Source of the DNA: SZUA-287 sp036397975
Lineage (GTDB): Bacteria > Bacteroidota > Ignavibacteria > UBA10030 > UBA6906
Length of the DNA: 64,000 nt
NCBI GenBank assembly: GCA_036397975.1
Contig: DASWHW010000099.1
Coordinates: 35,088-99,087, forward strand
Reading direction: 5' to 3'
The notes under the pieces were generated by a model. It did not search any database, was not told where the DNA came from, and saw only the letters and a list, made by a program, of their open reading frames with translations. Below are positions 15,687 to 23,558 of this stretch, one piece after another. A program made the position numbers and the translations under genes. Positions within the stretch are counted from its first letter, which is position 1. Each line of letters opens with the position of its first letter.

Positions 15687-16724
15687 ATGCACAAGCAACT
15701 GTTCTTTTTACTTATCCTCTCCTCTGTTTCAATCGGCATGGCTCAAAAGAACGATCTGGTCGTGGATGGAGAGAGTCACTTTGCAGCAATTCGACAACTG
15801 ACCTTTGGCGGCCAGAATGCCGAGGGGTATTTTTCCTTTGATGAACGAAGCCTCATCTTTCAATCTACCCGTGACTCGTTCGAGTGCGACCAGGAGTACA
15901 TCATCGATCTCGCATCGGGCAATTCCCAACTCGTGAGCACCGGAATCGGACGAACGACGTGTGGCTATTTTCTGCCGGAAGATAAAAAGATCCTATATGC
16001 ATCCACCCATCACCTACTCGCCTCTTGTCCCCCTCCTCCTGATTATTCAAAGGGTTACGTGTGGGCTGTTTACCCGGAATTCGATATTTTCCTCAGCGAC
16101 CGCGATGGCAGCAATCTTACACAACTTACGACGACCCCTGGATACGACGCCGAAGCAACCGTATCACCGTTGGGCGACAAGATGGTCTTCACCTCAACCC
16201 GCAACGGGGACCTCGACTTGTTTGCGATGAATTTGGACGGTTCTCATATTCAACAATTGACGAACGAGGTTGGATATGACGGCGGTGCTTTCTACTCGTG
16301 GGATGGCTCAAAGATTATCTATCGGGCAGGGCACTATACTGACAGCTCGGAGGCAAAAAGGTACATGGAATTGCTGGCGACTAATCTTGTTCGACCGACT
16401 CGCCTGGAACTATTTGTCATGAATGCAGACGGAAGTGGAAAACAGCAGGTGACTAGCAATGGCGCCGCTAATTTTGCTCCCTTTTTCCACCCGGACAACA
16501 AGAGAGTCATCTTTGCTTCAAATCTCGCGGATCCGAAAGGAAGAGATTTTGACTTGTATCTTATCAATATTGATGGAACCGGTCTTGAGCGGATAACATT
16601 TAATGATTCTTTTGACGGGTTTCCGATGTTTACCCACGACGGTAAGAAGTTAGTGTTTGCCTCCAATAGAAAAGGGAAGATTCGGGGGGAGACGAACCTC
16701 TTTCTCGCCGATTGGAAGGAATGA
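15687..16724 (+). CDS. Secreted TolB-like beta-propeller (PD40 repeat) protein
   Basis: 345 residues with a signal peptide (about 1-19, ending GMA-QKND). At least four PD40 repeats are visible as FLSDRDGSNLTQLT, AMNLDGSHIQQLT, FVMNADGSGKQQVT and YLINIDGTGLERIT, each followed by an EA..SPxGxKxxFxSxR type strand. This is the TolB beta-propeller fold, likely periplasmic or outer-membrane facing, and probably a protein- or peptide-binding platform. No catalytic domain is present. An M28 peptidase gene starts 23 bases after the stop, so the two may act together on peptides or envelope protein. Confidence 0.87.
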   Translation: MHKQLFFLLILSSVSIGMAQKNDLVVDGESHFAAIRQLTFGGQNAEGYFSFDERSLIFQSTRDSFECDQEYIIDLASGNSQLVSTGIGRTTCGYFLPEDKKILYASTHHLLASCPPPPDYSKGYVWAVYPEFDIFLSDRDGSNLTQLTTTPGYDAEATVSPLGDKMVFTSTRNGDLDLFAMNLDGSHIQQLTNEVGYDGGAFYSWDGSKIIYRAGHYTDSSEAKRYMELLATNLVRPTRLELFVMNADGSGKQQVTSNGAANFAPFFHPDNKRVIFASNLADPKGRDFDLYLINIDGTGLERITFNDSFDGFPMFTHDGKKLVFASNRKGKIRGETNLFLADWKE

Positions 16725-16747
16725 AGAAGTCACACTGGAGCAAAATC

Positions 16748-18562
16748 ATGGAACGTCGATTATTTACTCTCGCTATTGCGCCTATTGTTGCCCTTGTTTC
16801 CGCACAGGGCCAGAAATCTTCTGAAGAAATAACTTCGTTCGAAATAAAACAGCACGTCCAATTTCTTGCATCTGACTCACTCGATGGAAGGCTAACTGGT
16901 ACGGAAGGAAACCGTCGTGCCGCACAGTACATCGCGAACCAATTCGAAAGATTCGGACTCCCTCCTGTTCCCGGGCAAAGCTACTTGCAGGAATTCGAGT
17001 TCGTTCAACAGGTGAGGCTTGGACAACAGAATTCTTTCGTTCTTGCAACTGGGACCGGCCCTGAAGAGGCATCGGTAGACAAGGACTTTCGCCCCCTCGG
17101 CTTTTCCACAAATTCGTCCGTCGAGGGTAATCTCGTTTTCGCTGGCTATGGAATTTCAGCTCCCGAGAAGGGTTATGATGACTACGAAAACGCCGATGTC
17201 AGCGGAAAGATAGTAATCGTCCTAAGGTACTCCCCCGATGGCACGAATCCACACGGCGAGCTTCAGGAGTTCAGCTCTCTCAGGAATAAGGCCAGATATG
17301 CTCGCGACAAGGGGGCATCTGCCGTCATTTTGGTGAATGGTGAACTTGATGACCCGGATGACGACCTTATTCCGCTCCGTTACGATCATTCCATGGCTGC
17401 TTCGGGCTTACCGATCATTCAGGCAAAGCGCAAGATAGTGGAGCGTATCCTGGAAGCAGTTGGTCAAGATCTTCGGAGCATACAGGATACCATTAATGGA
17501 ACAAGGAGGCCCTTCTCATTCCCGATAGCTAAAAACGTAAAAGTCTCTCTGACAACAGACCTTGAGCAAATAAGAGGAAAAAGTGCGAACGTCGCTGGTT
17601 TCCTTGAAGGAGGAAAGGCACAGAACGATGATGTGCTCGTAATAGGTGCACACTTTGATCACCTCGGACATGGCGGCGAAGGTTCTGGCTCACTAAGCCC
17701 TGACGAGGACGCTGTACACAATGGCGCGGATGATAATGCATCGGGAACTGCTGGATTACTTGAACTCGCACAATTCTTTGTAGGACAACGAGATCATCTA
17801 AAACGATCCATCTTGTTTCTAGCATTTTCCGGCGAGGAACTGGGTCTCCTCGGTTCATCGTACTATGTTCAGCATCCTCTCCTCCATCTTGAAAATACGA
17901 TCGCAATGATAAACATGGATATGATAGGACGACTGCAGGAGTCCAGGAAACTGACCGTCTATGGGACAGGCACTTCCTCGAGCTGGGAAAACATACTCAC
18001 GAAGGAAAACCGTACCTCGGAGCATGACAGCCTCTTTGCGCTTTCGTTTATTGCAGACGGATTCGGTCCCAGCGACCATTCTTCCTTCTATGGAAAAAAT
18101 ATTCCGGTCCTTTTCTTCTTTACGGGAACACACAACGATTACCATAAGCCATCCGATGATTGGGGCTTACTTAATTACGGTGGAGAGGAAAATGTCCTAC
18201 GGTACGTTCAAAAGGTGGCTGAGAATATCCTCCAAACGGACGAGCGTCCTGATTATGTCAATGTCCCTTCTTCTTCCAGCCGGGGAGATGCTCGCGGATT
18301 CAAGGTAACACTAGGCATTATTCCTGATTACGGTGAAACACCAAATGGGATGAAGGTAGGAGGTGTACGTGCGGAAGGGCCCGCAGCCAAAGCAGGAATG
18401 CTGGGTGGGGATATCATCGTAAAGATGGGTGGAAAGAACGTCTTGAACATTTATGACTACATGGCAATCCTTGGGGAGTTGAAAGCAGGAGATATCGTTG
18501 AGGTCGAGGTTTTGCGAAACGGCAACCGGATAGAGCTTTCAGCAACTATGCAAAAGCGCTGA
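16748..18562 (+). CDS. Secreted M28-family zinc aminopeptidase with PA and PDZ domains
   Basis: Extracytoplasmic metalloaminopeptidase, about 604 residues. Order: signal peptide (MERRLFTLAIAPIVALVSAQG), an N-terminal peptidase segment, a PA-type insert (about residues 110-250), the M28 catalytic core with metal ligands in GAHFDHLGHGG (His near 302), NGADDNASG (Asp near 327) and SGEELGLLGS (Glu pair near 362), and a C-terminal PDZ domain (about 520-604, GVRAEGPAAKAGMLGGD). Start chosen at the ATG preceded by TGGAG with seven bases spacing; ATG 16721 and TTG 16714 lie in frame upstream but overlap or abut the previous gene. Confidence 0.9.
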   Translation: MERRLFTLAIAPIVALVSAQGQKSSEEITSFEIKQHVQFLASDSLDGRLTGTEGNRRAAQYIANQFERFGLPPVPGQSYLQEFEFVQQVRLGQQNSFVLATGTGPEEASVDKDFRPLGFSTNSSVEGNLVFAGYGISAPEKGYDDYENADVSGKIVIVLRYSPDGTNPHGELQEFSSLRNKARYARDKGASAVILVNGELDDPDDDLIPLRYDHSMAASGLPIIQAKRKIVERILEAVGQDLRSIQDTINGTRRPFSFPIAKNVKVSLTTDLEQIRGKSANVAGFLEGGKAQNDDVLVIGAHFDHLGHGGEGSGSLSPDEDAVHNGADDNASGTAGLLELAQFFVGQRDHLKRSILFLAFSGEELGLLGSSYYVQHPLLHLENTIAMINMDMIGRLQESRKLTVYGTGTSSSWENILTKENRTSEHDSLFALSFIADGFGPSDHSSFYGKNIPVLFFFTGTHNDYHKPSDDWGLLNYGGEENVLRYVQKVAENILQTDERPDYVNVPSSSSRGDARGFKVTLGIIPDYGETPNGMKVGGVRAEGPAAKAGMLGGDIIVKMGGKNVLNIYDYMAILGELKAGDIVEVEVLRNGNRIELSATMQKR

Positions 18563-18577
18563 CGATCTTCACGCTTG

Positions 18578-19081
18578 TCACTCTTTCTCCCCCGAAATTG
18601 CTTCTTTTTGTTCTTCGGATAGGGGTGAACCTCCCTCCATCAGGACCCCTGAGGCTTCAAAAAGAACCATCAGTTTGTCCTTACTGAAGTCCTTCGGATT
18701 AGTATCGGCAGACTTTGAATCTTCAGCCCAGTGTTTCAGGGTGTTCTTATCAACTATTTTCTTGTAGATCTTTCCCTGGATCTTTACTTGTTTTCTTGGA
18801 GAATCATACGGAACAAAAAATGCGTAGTCTTTGAAGTTCACTCTGATCTCATACGCCCCATCGGTGACATACATCCAGCAGCCCTTCATTTCACAAACTG
18901 ATGAAACAGTCGCTTCGATGGTGACAATTTGCTCATCGTAGGTATCCGGATGAGATAAGGCATCGTTTATTGACACGACCTTGCCTTTCGAGAATTCTGA
19001 CCCATAGAGGCGATGCTTGTCATCCTTCATCGATGGTTGACTTAGTAAGAGACTACCCATTATGATCAAAGATACTAACAT
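18578..19081 (-). CDS. DUF4920-family exported protein
   Basis: 167 residues with an N-terminal hydrophobic stretch (about 1-14) and the DUF4920 core, recognisable from YGSEF, the central VCEMKGCWMYV motif and VNFKDYAFFVPYD. The paired cysteines around EMKG could bind a metal or form a disulfide. Function is unknown; the family is frequent in Bacteroidota. The C-terminal 25 residues are acidic. An AAGGAGG Shine-Dalgarno stands four bases before the ATG. Last gene of the minus-strand run that starts with the Yip1 gene. Confidence 0.8.
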   Translation of the reverse strand: MLVSLIIMGSLLLSQPSMKDDKHRLYGSEFSKGKVVSINDALSHPDTYDEQIVTIEATVSSVCEMKGCWMYVTDGAYEIRVNFKDYAFFVPYDSPRKQVKIQGKIYKKIVDKNTLKHWAEDSKSADTNPKDFSKDKLMVLFEASGVLMEGGSPLSEEQKEAISGEKE

Positions 19082-19105
19082 GGCTCCTCCTTAAGTTTAT
19101 TCTCT

Positions 19106-19297
19106 TTATGAATTTTTCCTTTTGCTGATCCGAGATTTTACCGTCTTAATATACTCCTGCACCAAGCGAGTTCTGGCATCTTCGCTTCTGGCTGCCATTA
19201 GTTCTCTCATGTGCTCATTCATAAACTCCGCGATCGAATCACGTCCGTCCTTCGGCAACGATTCGTTAAAGCTCCTGAACAAATCAAATGCGCTCAT
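19106..19297 (-). CDS. Small hypothetical protein
   Basis: 63 residues, no recognised family. It is helical and strongly charged, with a basic C-terminus (KSRISKRKNS) and no hydrophobic segment, so cytoplasmic. A GTG at 19306 would add three residues. It lies between the DUF971 gene (29 bases upstream) and the DUF4920 gene (24 bases downstream) on the same strand. The conserved spacing in the run argues that it is real, but no family motif supports it. Confidence 0.5.
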   Translation of the reverse strand: MSAFDLFRSFNESLPKDGRDSIAEFMNEHMRELMAARSEDARTRLVQEYIKTVKSRISKRKNS

Positions 19298-19326
19298 AGT
19301 ACTCACTGATTACAGTTGGTCTATCC

Positions 19327-19695
19327 TCACTTCTTCAATCCAGGGCGCTTGCCCCCAAGGCATTCGTTGCATTCGCAAAGAGATCGAATGTGCTCCCATG
19401 AATAAATGCCGAGGTCATGACCATCTCCCCAGACAATTTTCAACGCATAATTGCCAACAGACGAAGCCGATTTAAGCTCATATCGCCCCGGGGTTTTTTT
19501 GTCTTGCTCCGGTGGACTGTACGATTCGAACAGGATAGATTCTCCGGAACAGCCCGCGCATGGACACCTGTCTCGCAGCGTTGCTAGTGAGACCAACCCT
19601 TGATGACCGTCGGTCCATCGGATTTCTATTAATTCCGCTGAGGTCTGTTTGAAGCTCCTGACTGCAGGCACAGTTGGCCGGGGATTACTATTCAT
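19327..19695 (-). CDS. DUF971 (GBBH-like N-terminal domain) protein
   Basis: 122 residues forming one DUF971 domain, the zinc-binding N-terminal module also seen in gamma-butyrobetaine hydroxylase and in proteins linked to iron-sulfur assembly. Seen: IRWTDGHQG, RDRCPCAGCSGE with three cysteines, the signature IVWGDGHDLGIYSWEHIRSLC, and a last CNECLG. The cysteine sets likely bind a metal. The function of the stand-alone form is unknown. No good Shine-Dalgarno is visible. Confidence 0.85.
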   Translation of the reverse strand: MNSNPRPTVPAVRSFKQTSAELIEIRWTDGHQGLVSLATLRDRCPCAGCSGESILFESYSPPEQDKKTPGRYELKSASSVGNYALKIVWGDGHDLGIYSWEHIRSLCECNECLGGKRPGLKK

Positions 19696-19755
19696 ATTAA
19701 ATCATTCAAAGAGATGGAACAATACGAAATGAGTCAGAGACTTAACCATTATTAC

Positions 19756-20898
19756 CTAAATAACATATTTACTAGCTTTCATGGCCAGCTCATGTTTCCC
19801 ATTTTGGTAGTGAAACGTAATCTGGTCGACTTTTACACTTGGTTGCGCTGAAGGGACGTAGACTCTGTCTATGTGCACAACCTTTTTTCTATCTTTGAAC
19901 GAACCTGGGGTTGTGATTCCGCCAAAATGATCGCTACGCCCGAAAGCAATGTGTGGACCAAGCTTTTCATCCAAAAGGATGCTCCCAACCGCTTCTATCC
20001 CCCACTCACCTAGAACGCCGATTCCGACCTCGGCAATGTTGCCGTATGCTGGTTCGTCTTGAATCAACTTCTTTTCAGAAGACGAATGTCTTCCGGTCGA
20101 GAGGATCTCTGTTGCGCGGTTTTTCTCAACCCGATACAATACGATTTCATCTTCAAACTGTACTGGTAGTGTGCCTTTCGTCTTGCTCTCCTCTTCAGGT
20201 TTCTCTCCTTCGTAAGGAACGATGTACGCCTCCCCCGACGGGAGGTTGCCTACCATTCCCGGCTCCCGCATCAGACCACCACTTGCGTGCCCGGTTCGAA
20301 ATCGAAGATCGAAGTACATAGAGAAATTCCCCCGCGGGGTCTCAAAGTCCATTGATACCGCTTCTGCACGATCCATTCTGCCCTTGAACTCCCTTACCCG
20401 GGCATCAACCATTTCATAGTCGAGACTAAGTGCCGGAATCATTTCACGAGAGAATCCCGGCATGGACGCACCTTTGAAGGAGAGTCCCCTTGCCATAATC
20501 TTTAGAGGCGCGGTAGCCGAAAATTGCGTAAGAGCAAGAACGACAGTTGAATCTGATATGATCTGCAACAAATCTGATTGATTACCCCGGGATAAATTGC
20601 TCTCAGATACGTCTCCTTCGGTGACCGTAACCGACATGGGAAGGTCATTGTTATTCGAGCCAACGTTGTCATACCAACCCAGGATAACTCTCTCGAAGAG
20701 CTTGTCCGCGGTGTCTTTTCGAAGAAGGTCATACCATTCTCTTGCGATTGCTCTTCGGTCCCTCCAGGGATCAGAATCATCTACGCCTCCACCCGGAATG
20801 TCAAAAAGAATAGTGAGTTGTTTTTCCTGGTGGTGAAGTGCAAAAACGGTTGTTAGGAGGGTTCGAAGAGAAGCGGCAGTTATCTGGGTGTTTGTCAT
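19756..20898 (-). CDS. M29-like aminopeptidase family protein
   Basis: 380 residues resembling thermophilic aminopeptidases of family M29. Seen: NLPSGEAYIVPYEG near residue 235, with the metal-binding glutamate region, NIAEVGIGVLGEWG near 292, and HIAFGRSDHFGG near 325, which match the three M29 blocks (GEV, ELxIG, HIAxG). The region around 175-220 (FKGRMDRAEAV, GNFSMYFDLRF) fits the preceding strand. Whether all zinc ligands are kept cannot be settled by eye; the ELG glutamate appears as EVG. Lies in the Yip1-DUF4920 run, three bases after the hemerythrin gene. Confidence 0.7.
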   Translation of the reverse strand: MTNTQITAASLRTLLTTVFALHHQEKQLTILFDIPGGGVDDSDPWRDRRAIAREWYDLLRKDTADKLFERVILGWYDNVGSNNNDLPMSVTVTEGDVSESNLSRGNQSDLLQIISDSTVVLALTQFSATAPLKIMARGLSFKGASMPGFSREMIPALSLDYEMVDARVREFKGRMDRAEAVSMDFETPRGNFSMYFDLRFRTGHASGGLMREPGMVGNLPSGEAYIVPYEGEKPEEESKTKGTLPVQFEDEIVLYRVEKNRATEILSTGRHSSSEKKLIQDEPAYGNIAEVGIGVLGEWGIEAVGSILLDEKLGPHIAFGRSDHFGGITTPGSFKDRKKVVHIDRVYVPSAQPSVKVDQITFHYQNGKHELAMKASKYVI

Positions 20899-20901
20899 TT
20901 C

Positions 20902-21387
20902 CTACAACATTCGTCGCGCTACTTCGCGCAGTGCATCCTTCGTCAGGAATTTTTGTACGAGGGGAAAAAGAATGTGATTTTCCTTATGGATGTGGTTTAC
21001 AAAACGCTGGATGATGACCCTTGAAGTATCCTGCAACTCCCGATCGGCATCGCGGTCACCCCGATTTTTGCCAACCTTAATGACGACGCTTCGGAGCTTC
21101 CGAAACTCCTTTTTCATTTCTTTATGTTCTTGACGCATGAGCTTCGTAGGACCTTCAACATAACGTTCAAGCACAGGAAACAGTGCATCCTCCTCGCTCT
21201 TGTTATGCACGCTCACCTCTTCCTCGATAAACTCAAGTGCAGAGAGAACATCGTCAAACGCCTCTTCTGTAAACCCCCTCTCGGCAATTGACTGCGAAGC
21301 CTTTCGTAATGAACTTAGCTTCAGGAGAGCCTCATCATGCTCCTGCATCAATTGTGCTATGGGATCAATCCGCTTTTTTAAAGCCAT
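20902..21387 (-). CDS. Hemerythrin-like (HHE) domain protein
   Basis: 161-residue helical protein with the HHE di-iron pattern: His15 in QEHDEALLKL, HNKSEEDALFPVLE, RQEHKEMKKEF and HIHKENHILFPLV. All expected His and Glu ligands of the four-helix bundle are present. Such proteins sense or buffer oxygen, nitric oxide or iron. The many Lys and Arg residues may simply reflect a cytoplasmic charged surface. It is in a run with several peptidase-like genes; no functional link is clear. Confidence 0.85.
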   Translation of the reverse strand: MALKKRIDPIAQLMQEHDEALLKLSSLRKASQSIAERGFTEEAFDDVLSALEFIEEEVSVHNKSEEDALFPVLERYVEGPTKLMRQEHKEMKKEFRKLRSVVIKVGKNRGDRDADRELQDTSRVIIQRFVNHIHKENHILFPLVQKFLTKDALREVARRML

Positions 21388-21417
21388 GCTTCTATGTTAA
21401 TGAACACGATCGAGCGT

Positions 21418-21711
21418 TTATGCCTCTACCAGCGTACTATACTTTTTTGACCCTTCGTCGATGTACTCCTCCATCTGATTCACCATTGCTTCGGTTGCCT
21501 CATCCTGGTCATCAAGCGCATCGAATTCCTCCATACTATTGGTCAGAAAGACTTCGGTAAACTGGTTCTGTTTGTTCTTTGCTTCAAACACCGAATAGGA
21601 TGGGGACACAGCGTTTGCCAAGTGCGCTTTCATCTTTCCTATTAACTCAAGATATTCTTCGCGCCTTCCCGGTTTGACGCTGTAAGAAATCGTGAACATT
21701 ACTTTCGGCAT
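21418..21711 (-). CDS. Hypothetical protein, possible dimeric alpha-beta barrel (ABM-like)
   Basis: 97 residues from the ATG at 21711, which has AAGG eight bases upstream. A longer frame to 21762 overlaps the preceding gene and is not needed. The pattern of a first strand KVMFTISYSVKPGRREEYLEL, a helix, then strands SYSVFEAKNK and FTEVFLTNSMEEFDAL is that of small antibiotic-monooxygenase-type barrels. No catalytic residues can be named. It lies 37 bases after a metallopeptidase gene and 30 before the hemerythrin gene. Confidence 0.6.
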   Translation of the reverse strand: MPKVMFTISYSVKPGRREEYLELIGKMKAHLANAVSPSYSVFEAKNKQNQFTEVFLTNSMEEFDALDDQDEATEAMVNQMEEYIDEGSKKYSTLVEA

Positions 21712-21748
21712 ACAAGTACCTTTCAGTGTGTGATGGCGTTTTTCTAAA

Positions 21749-22117
21749 TCAGTATCCAGCATTCCTAATCTCTAATTCCGAAAGACCGAAGTAGTGCCCG
21801 ATCTCATGGATCAGTGTATCCTTGATCTGTTCTCTAATTCCATTGGGAGTTTTCCCGACTTTTATGATGTTGTGCCGGAACAAGGTGATCGTGTCCGGGA
21901 CAACCGGGTACATTCCATACGCAGTGCCACGGTGAGGGCGAGGAATGCCTTCGTATAACCCAAGAAGCATCGATGTATTGTTCATTCCCATTTTCCCAAT
22001 TGTCCGCGCTGAAGGCTCATCCTCCACAATAACGCGGACGTTGTCTAATTCGGAATACTGGCCTGGTAATGCGTCCACTTCCTCTTGAACGATTCGCTCG
22101 AACTCTTCCTTGGTCAT
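21749..22117 (-). CDS. Metallopeptidase family protein (zincin-like, DUF1025)
   Basis: 122 residues, a small stand-alone zincin. Seen: HEIGHYFGLSELE near residue 104, the HExxHxxGxxE zinc motif at the C-terminus, and the family region TITLFRHNI. The N-terminus FERIVQEEVDALPGQY is typical of DUF1025. Substrate unknown; the protein has no signal peptide. It begins eight bases after the Yip1-family gene. Confidence 0.88.
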   Translation of the reverse strand: MTKEEFERIVQEEVDALPGQYSELDNVRVIVEDEPSARTIGKMGMNNTSMLLGLYEGIPRPHRGTAYGMYPVVPDTITLFRHNIIKVGKTPNGIREQIKDTLIHEIGHYFGLSELEIRNAGY

Positions 22118-22125
22118 TCATTTCC

Positions 22126-22806
22126 CTAGAGACTTTTTATCGCAACAAGAGAACCAGCAATACCGGCAAACATTATCAGGGAGTACGAAACTCCTCGACG
22201 AATAGGGATCTCCTTGATCACCGATATTGCAAGGCCCAATAGGAGAATAGCCCAGAATCCAGTCAGGGCTGAAATTGTTCGTAATGTATAATATGGAACC
22301 GGATCCAGAACACTCGGCGGTGGATTAGAACCAAAGAAAAAAAGACCGAAGACTGCAATCTCAACGGGAAAAATGAACACAAGCGAAAATACCATCGGAA
22401 CACCTGCATAGGCCACTACAGCATATGTGTCCTTCCAAGTTGATTTCGGCTTTATTTGCCGCAGAAAGAATGCAGTTGCTCCCAAAAGCAGAATTCCTAC
22501 CAATGGACCCGCAACCAACCCGCCGGCGAGAAGGCTGAACAGATTCGACGAGCTATTTCCCCACCGCATTAACCAAAAAAACTCATACGTTACCGCTATC
22601 CCAAAGAATGCACTCAACAAAACCGCATAGTTCTTGTGCTTTGAACTAACAATCCTCAGAAACGCTGTTCTTGGGCTTTCCACCATCAACCAAAGCGTTG
22701 CAAAAAGATCGAGATTCTCTACTTTCGCTCGCAAGAAACTCTTGCAACTCACACATATGGACACGAACGGGCTATTCTCGGAGCCGCATGTGGGGCATTG
22801 AACCAT
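22126..22806 (-). CDS. Yip1-family membrane protein with N-terminal zinc ribbon
   Basis: 226 residues. The first 25 form a zinc ribbon (CPTCGS, then CVSCK). After a linker come five hydrophobic segments at about 60-80, 90-110, 130-155, 165-190 and 205-223, consistent with the YIP1 fold. Function in bacteria is unknown. First gene of the minus-strand run, served by two tandem candidate promoters, and head to head with the unknown gene at 22971. Confidence 0.75.
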   Translation of the reverse strand: MVQCPTCGSENSPFVSICVSCKSFLRAKVENLDLFATLWLMVESPRTAFLRIVSSKHKNYAVLLSAFFGIAVTYEFFWLMRWGNSSSNLFSLLAGGLVAGPLVGILLLGATAFFLRQIKPKSTWKDTYAVVAYAGVPMVFSLVFIFPVEIAVFGLFFFGSNPPPSVLDPVPYYTLRTISALTGFWAILLLGLAISVIKEIPIRRGVSYSLIMFAGIAGSLVAIKSL

Positions 22807-22820
22807 GTCTCAACTTCTTT

Positions 22821-22849
22821 AGAATATCATCCAAAGCAATGTATATCAA
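22821..22849 (-). promoter_or_regulatory. Candidate promoter P2 of the Yip1 operon
   Basis: Minus strand TTGATA (22849-22844), 17 bases, TATTCT (22826-22821), 14 bases before the ATG; the leader would be short. Confidence 0.45.
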
Positions 22850-22858
22850 TTCATTAGG

Positions 22859-22887
22859 AGTATACCACTTTTTAATAATTACTGCAA
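22859..22887 (-). promoter_or_regulatory. Candidate promoter P1 of the Yip1 operon
   Basis: Minus strand TTGCAG (22887-22882), 17 bases, TATACT (22864-22859). It lies directly upstream of P2, with 9 bases between the -10 box of P1 and the -35 box of P2. Confidence 0.55.
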
Positions 22888-22911
22888 TGTGATTCTTTCA
22901 ATGCTGTGCCC

Positions 22912-22940
22912 TTGAATATGGCGATCAAACGTTTTAAGAT
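22912..22940 (+). promoter_or_regulatory. Candidate promoter of the unknown gene at 22971
   Basis: TTGAAT (22912-22917), 17 bases, TAAGAT (22935-22940), 30 bases before the ATG. Confidence 0.5.
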
Positions 22941-22970
22941 GTACGTTGTGTTCACTGAACGATAAAAAAC

Positions 22971-23555
22971 ATGAGACTATTCAAAAAACATCGAAGCCCT
23001 GAAGAAGTGGGAGCGATTTTGTATGAATCGCTTCGGAAGGGGATGGAGGGGAGCGAAAGTCTCTCACTGGACAAGTTTGTCGATGCGTTACTCGGGCCCG
23101 ACCCTGAGCTTGACCCGCAATATGCCGGAGAAGTGATGATCGCTCTGATGTTCGGTGGAGATATGGCGATCCGGCGGTCCGCTCCACCACGGGTTGCAGA
23201 AAAAATCTACAGTGGGATGAAGACCGAGTTCATTCAACATATTCAGGAACAGGGGGCATCATCTATTCAGCAAGCTGAGTGGGAGACAATTGTGGCAACC
23301 CGCTTCCTTGAGTACCGAACAGCCATTGAGGGATATTCAGGCTTTGAGCCTCCATGGAAACTTGGGCGACAGATGTTCTGGAATATTTCCAGCGTCGCCG
23401 AGCACAACGCAATGGCGGTGAAAATTGCGACTCTCTATATACTTGAAGCTCGTGACCTCTGCCAGGATCTACTGAACGAATACGGCCCATCGATCATCAT
23501 CCGCAAAGAGGATCGGGATCCAAGGCACAAGCCACCTGAGCCCCCGCTTGAATAG
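22971..23555 (+). CDS. Hypothetical protein of unknown family
   Basis: 194 residues, not recognised. No signal peptide and no membrane segment, but a mildly hydrophobic stretch lies around 140-160. It is mostly helical and begins with basic KKHRSPEEVGAILYESLRKGM. The C-terminus is rich in Pro and charged residues (RKEDRDPRHKPPEPPLE). It is a single-gene unit with its own promoter, divergent from the Yip1 gene and tail to tail with the RND transporter gene (three bases apart). There are no signs of transfer. Real gene by length and promoter, function unknown. Confidence 0.65.
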   Translation: MRLFKKHRSPEEVGAILYESLRKGMEGSESLSLDKFVDALLGPDPELDPQYAGEVMIALMFGGDMAIRRSAPPRVAEKIYSGMKTEFIQHIQEQGASSIQQAEWETIVATRFLEYRTAIEGYSGFEPPWKLGRQMFWNISSVAEHNAMAVKIATLYILEARDLCQDLLNEYGPSIIIRKEDRDPRHKPPEPPLE

Positions 23556-23558
23556 GGA

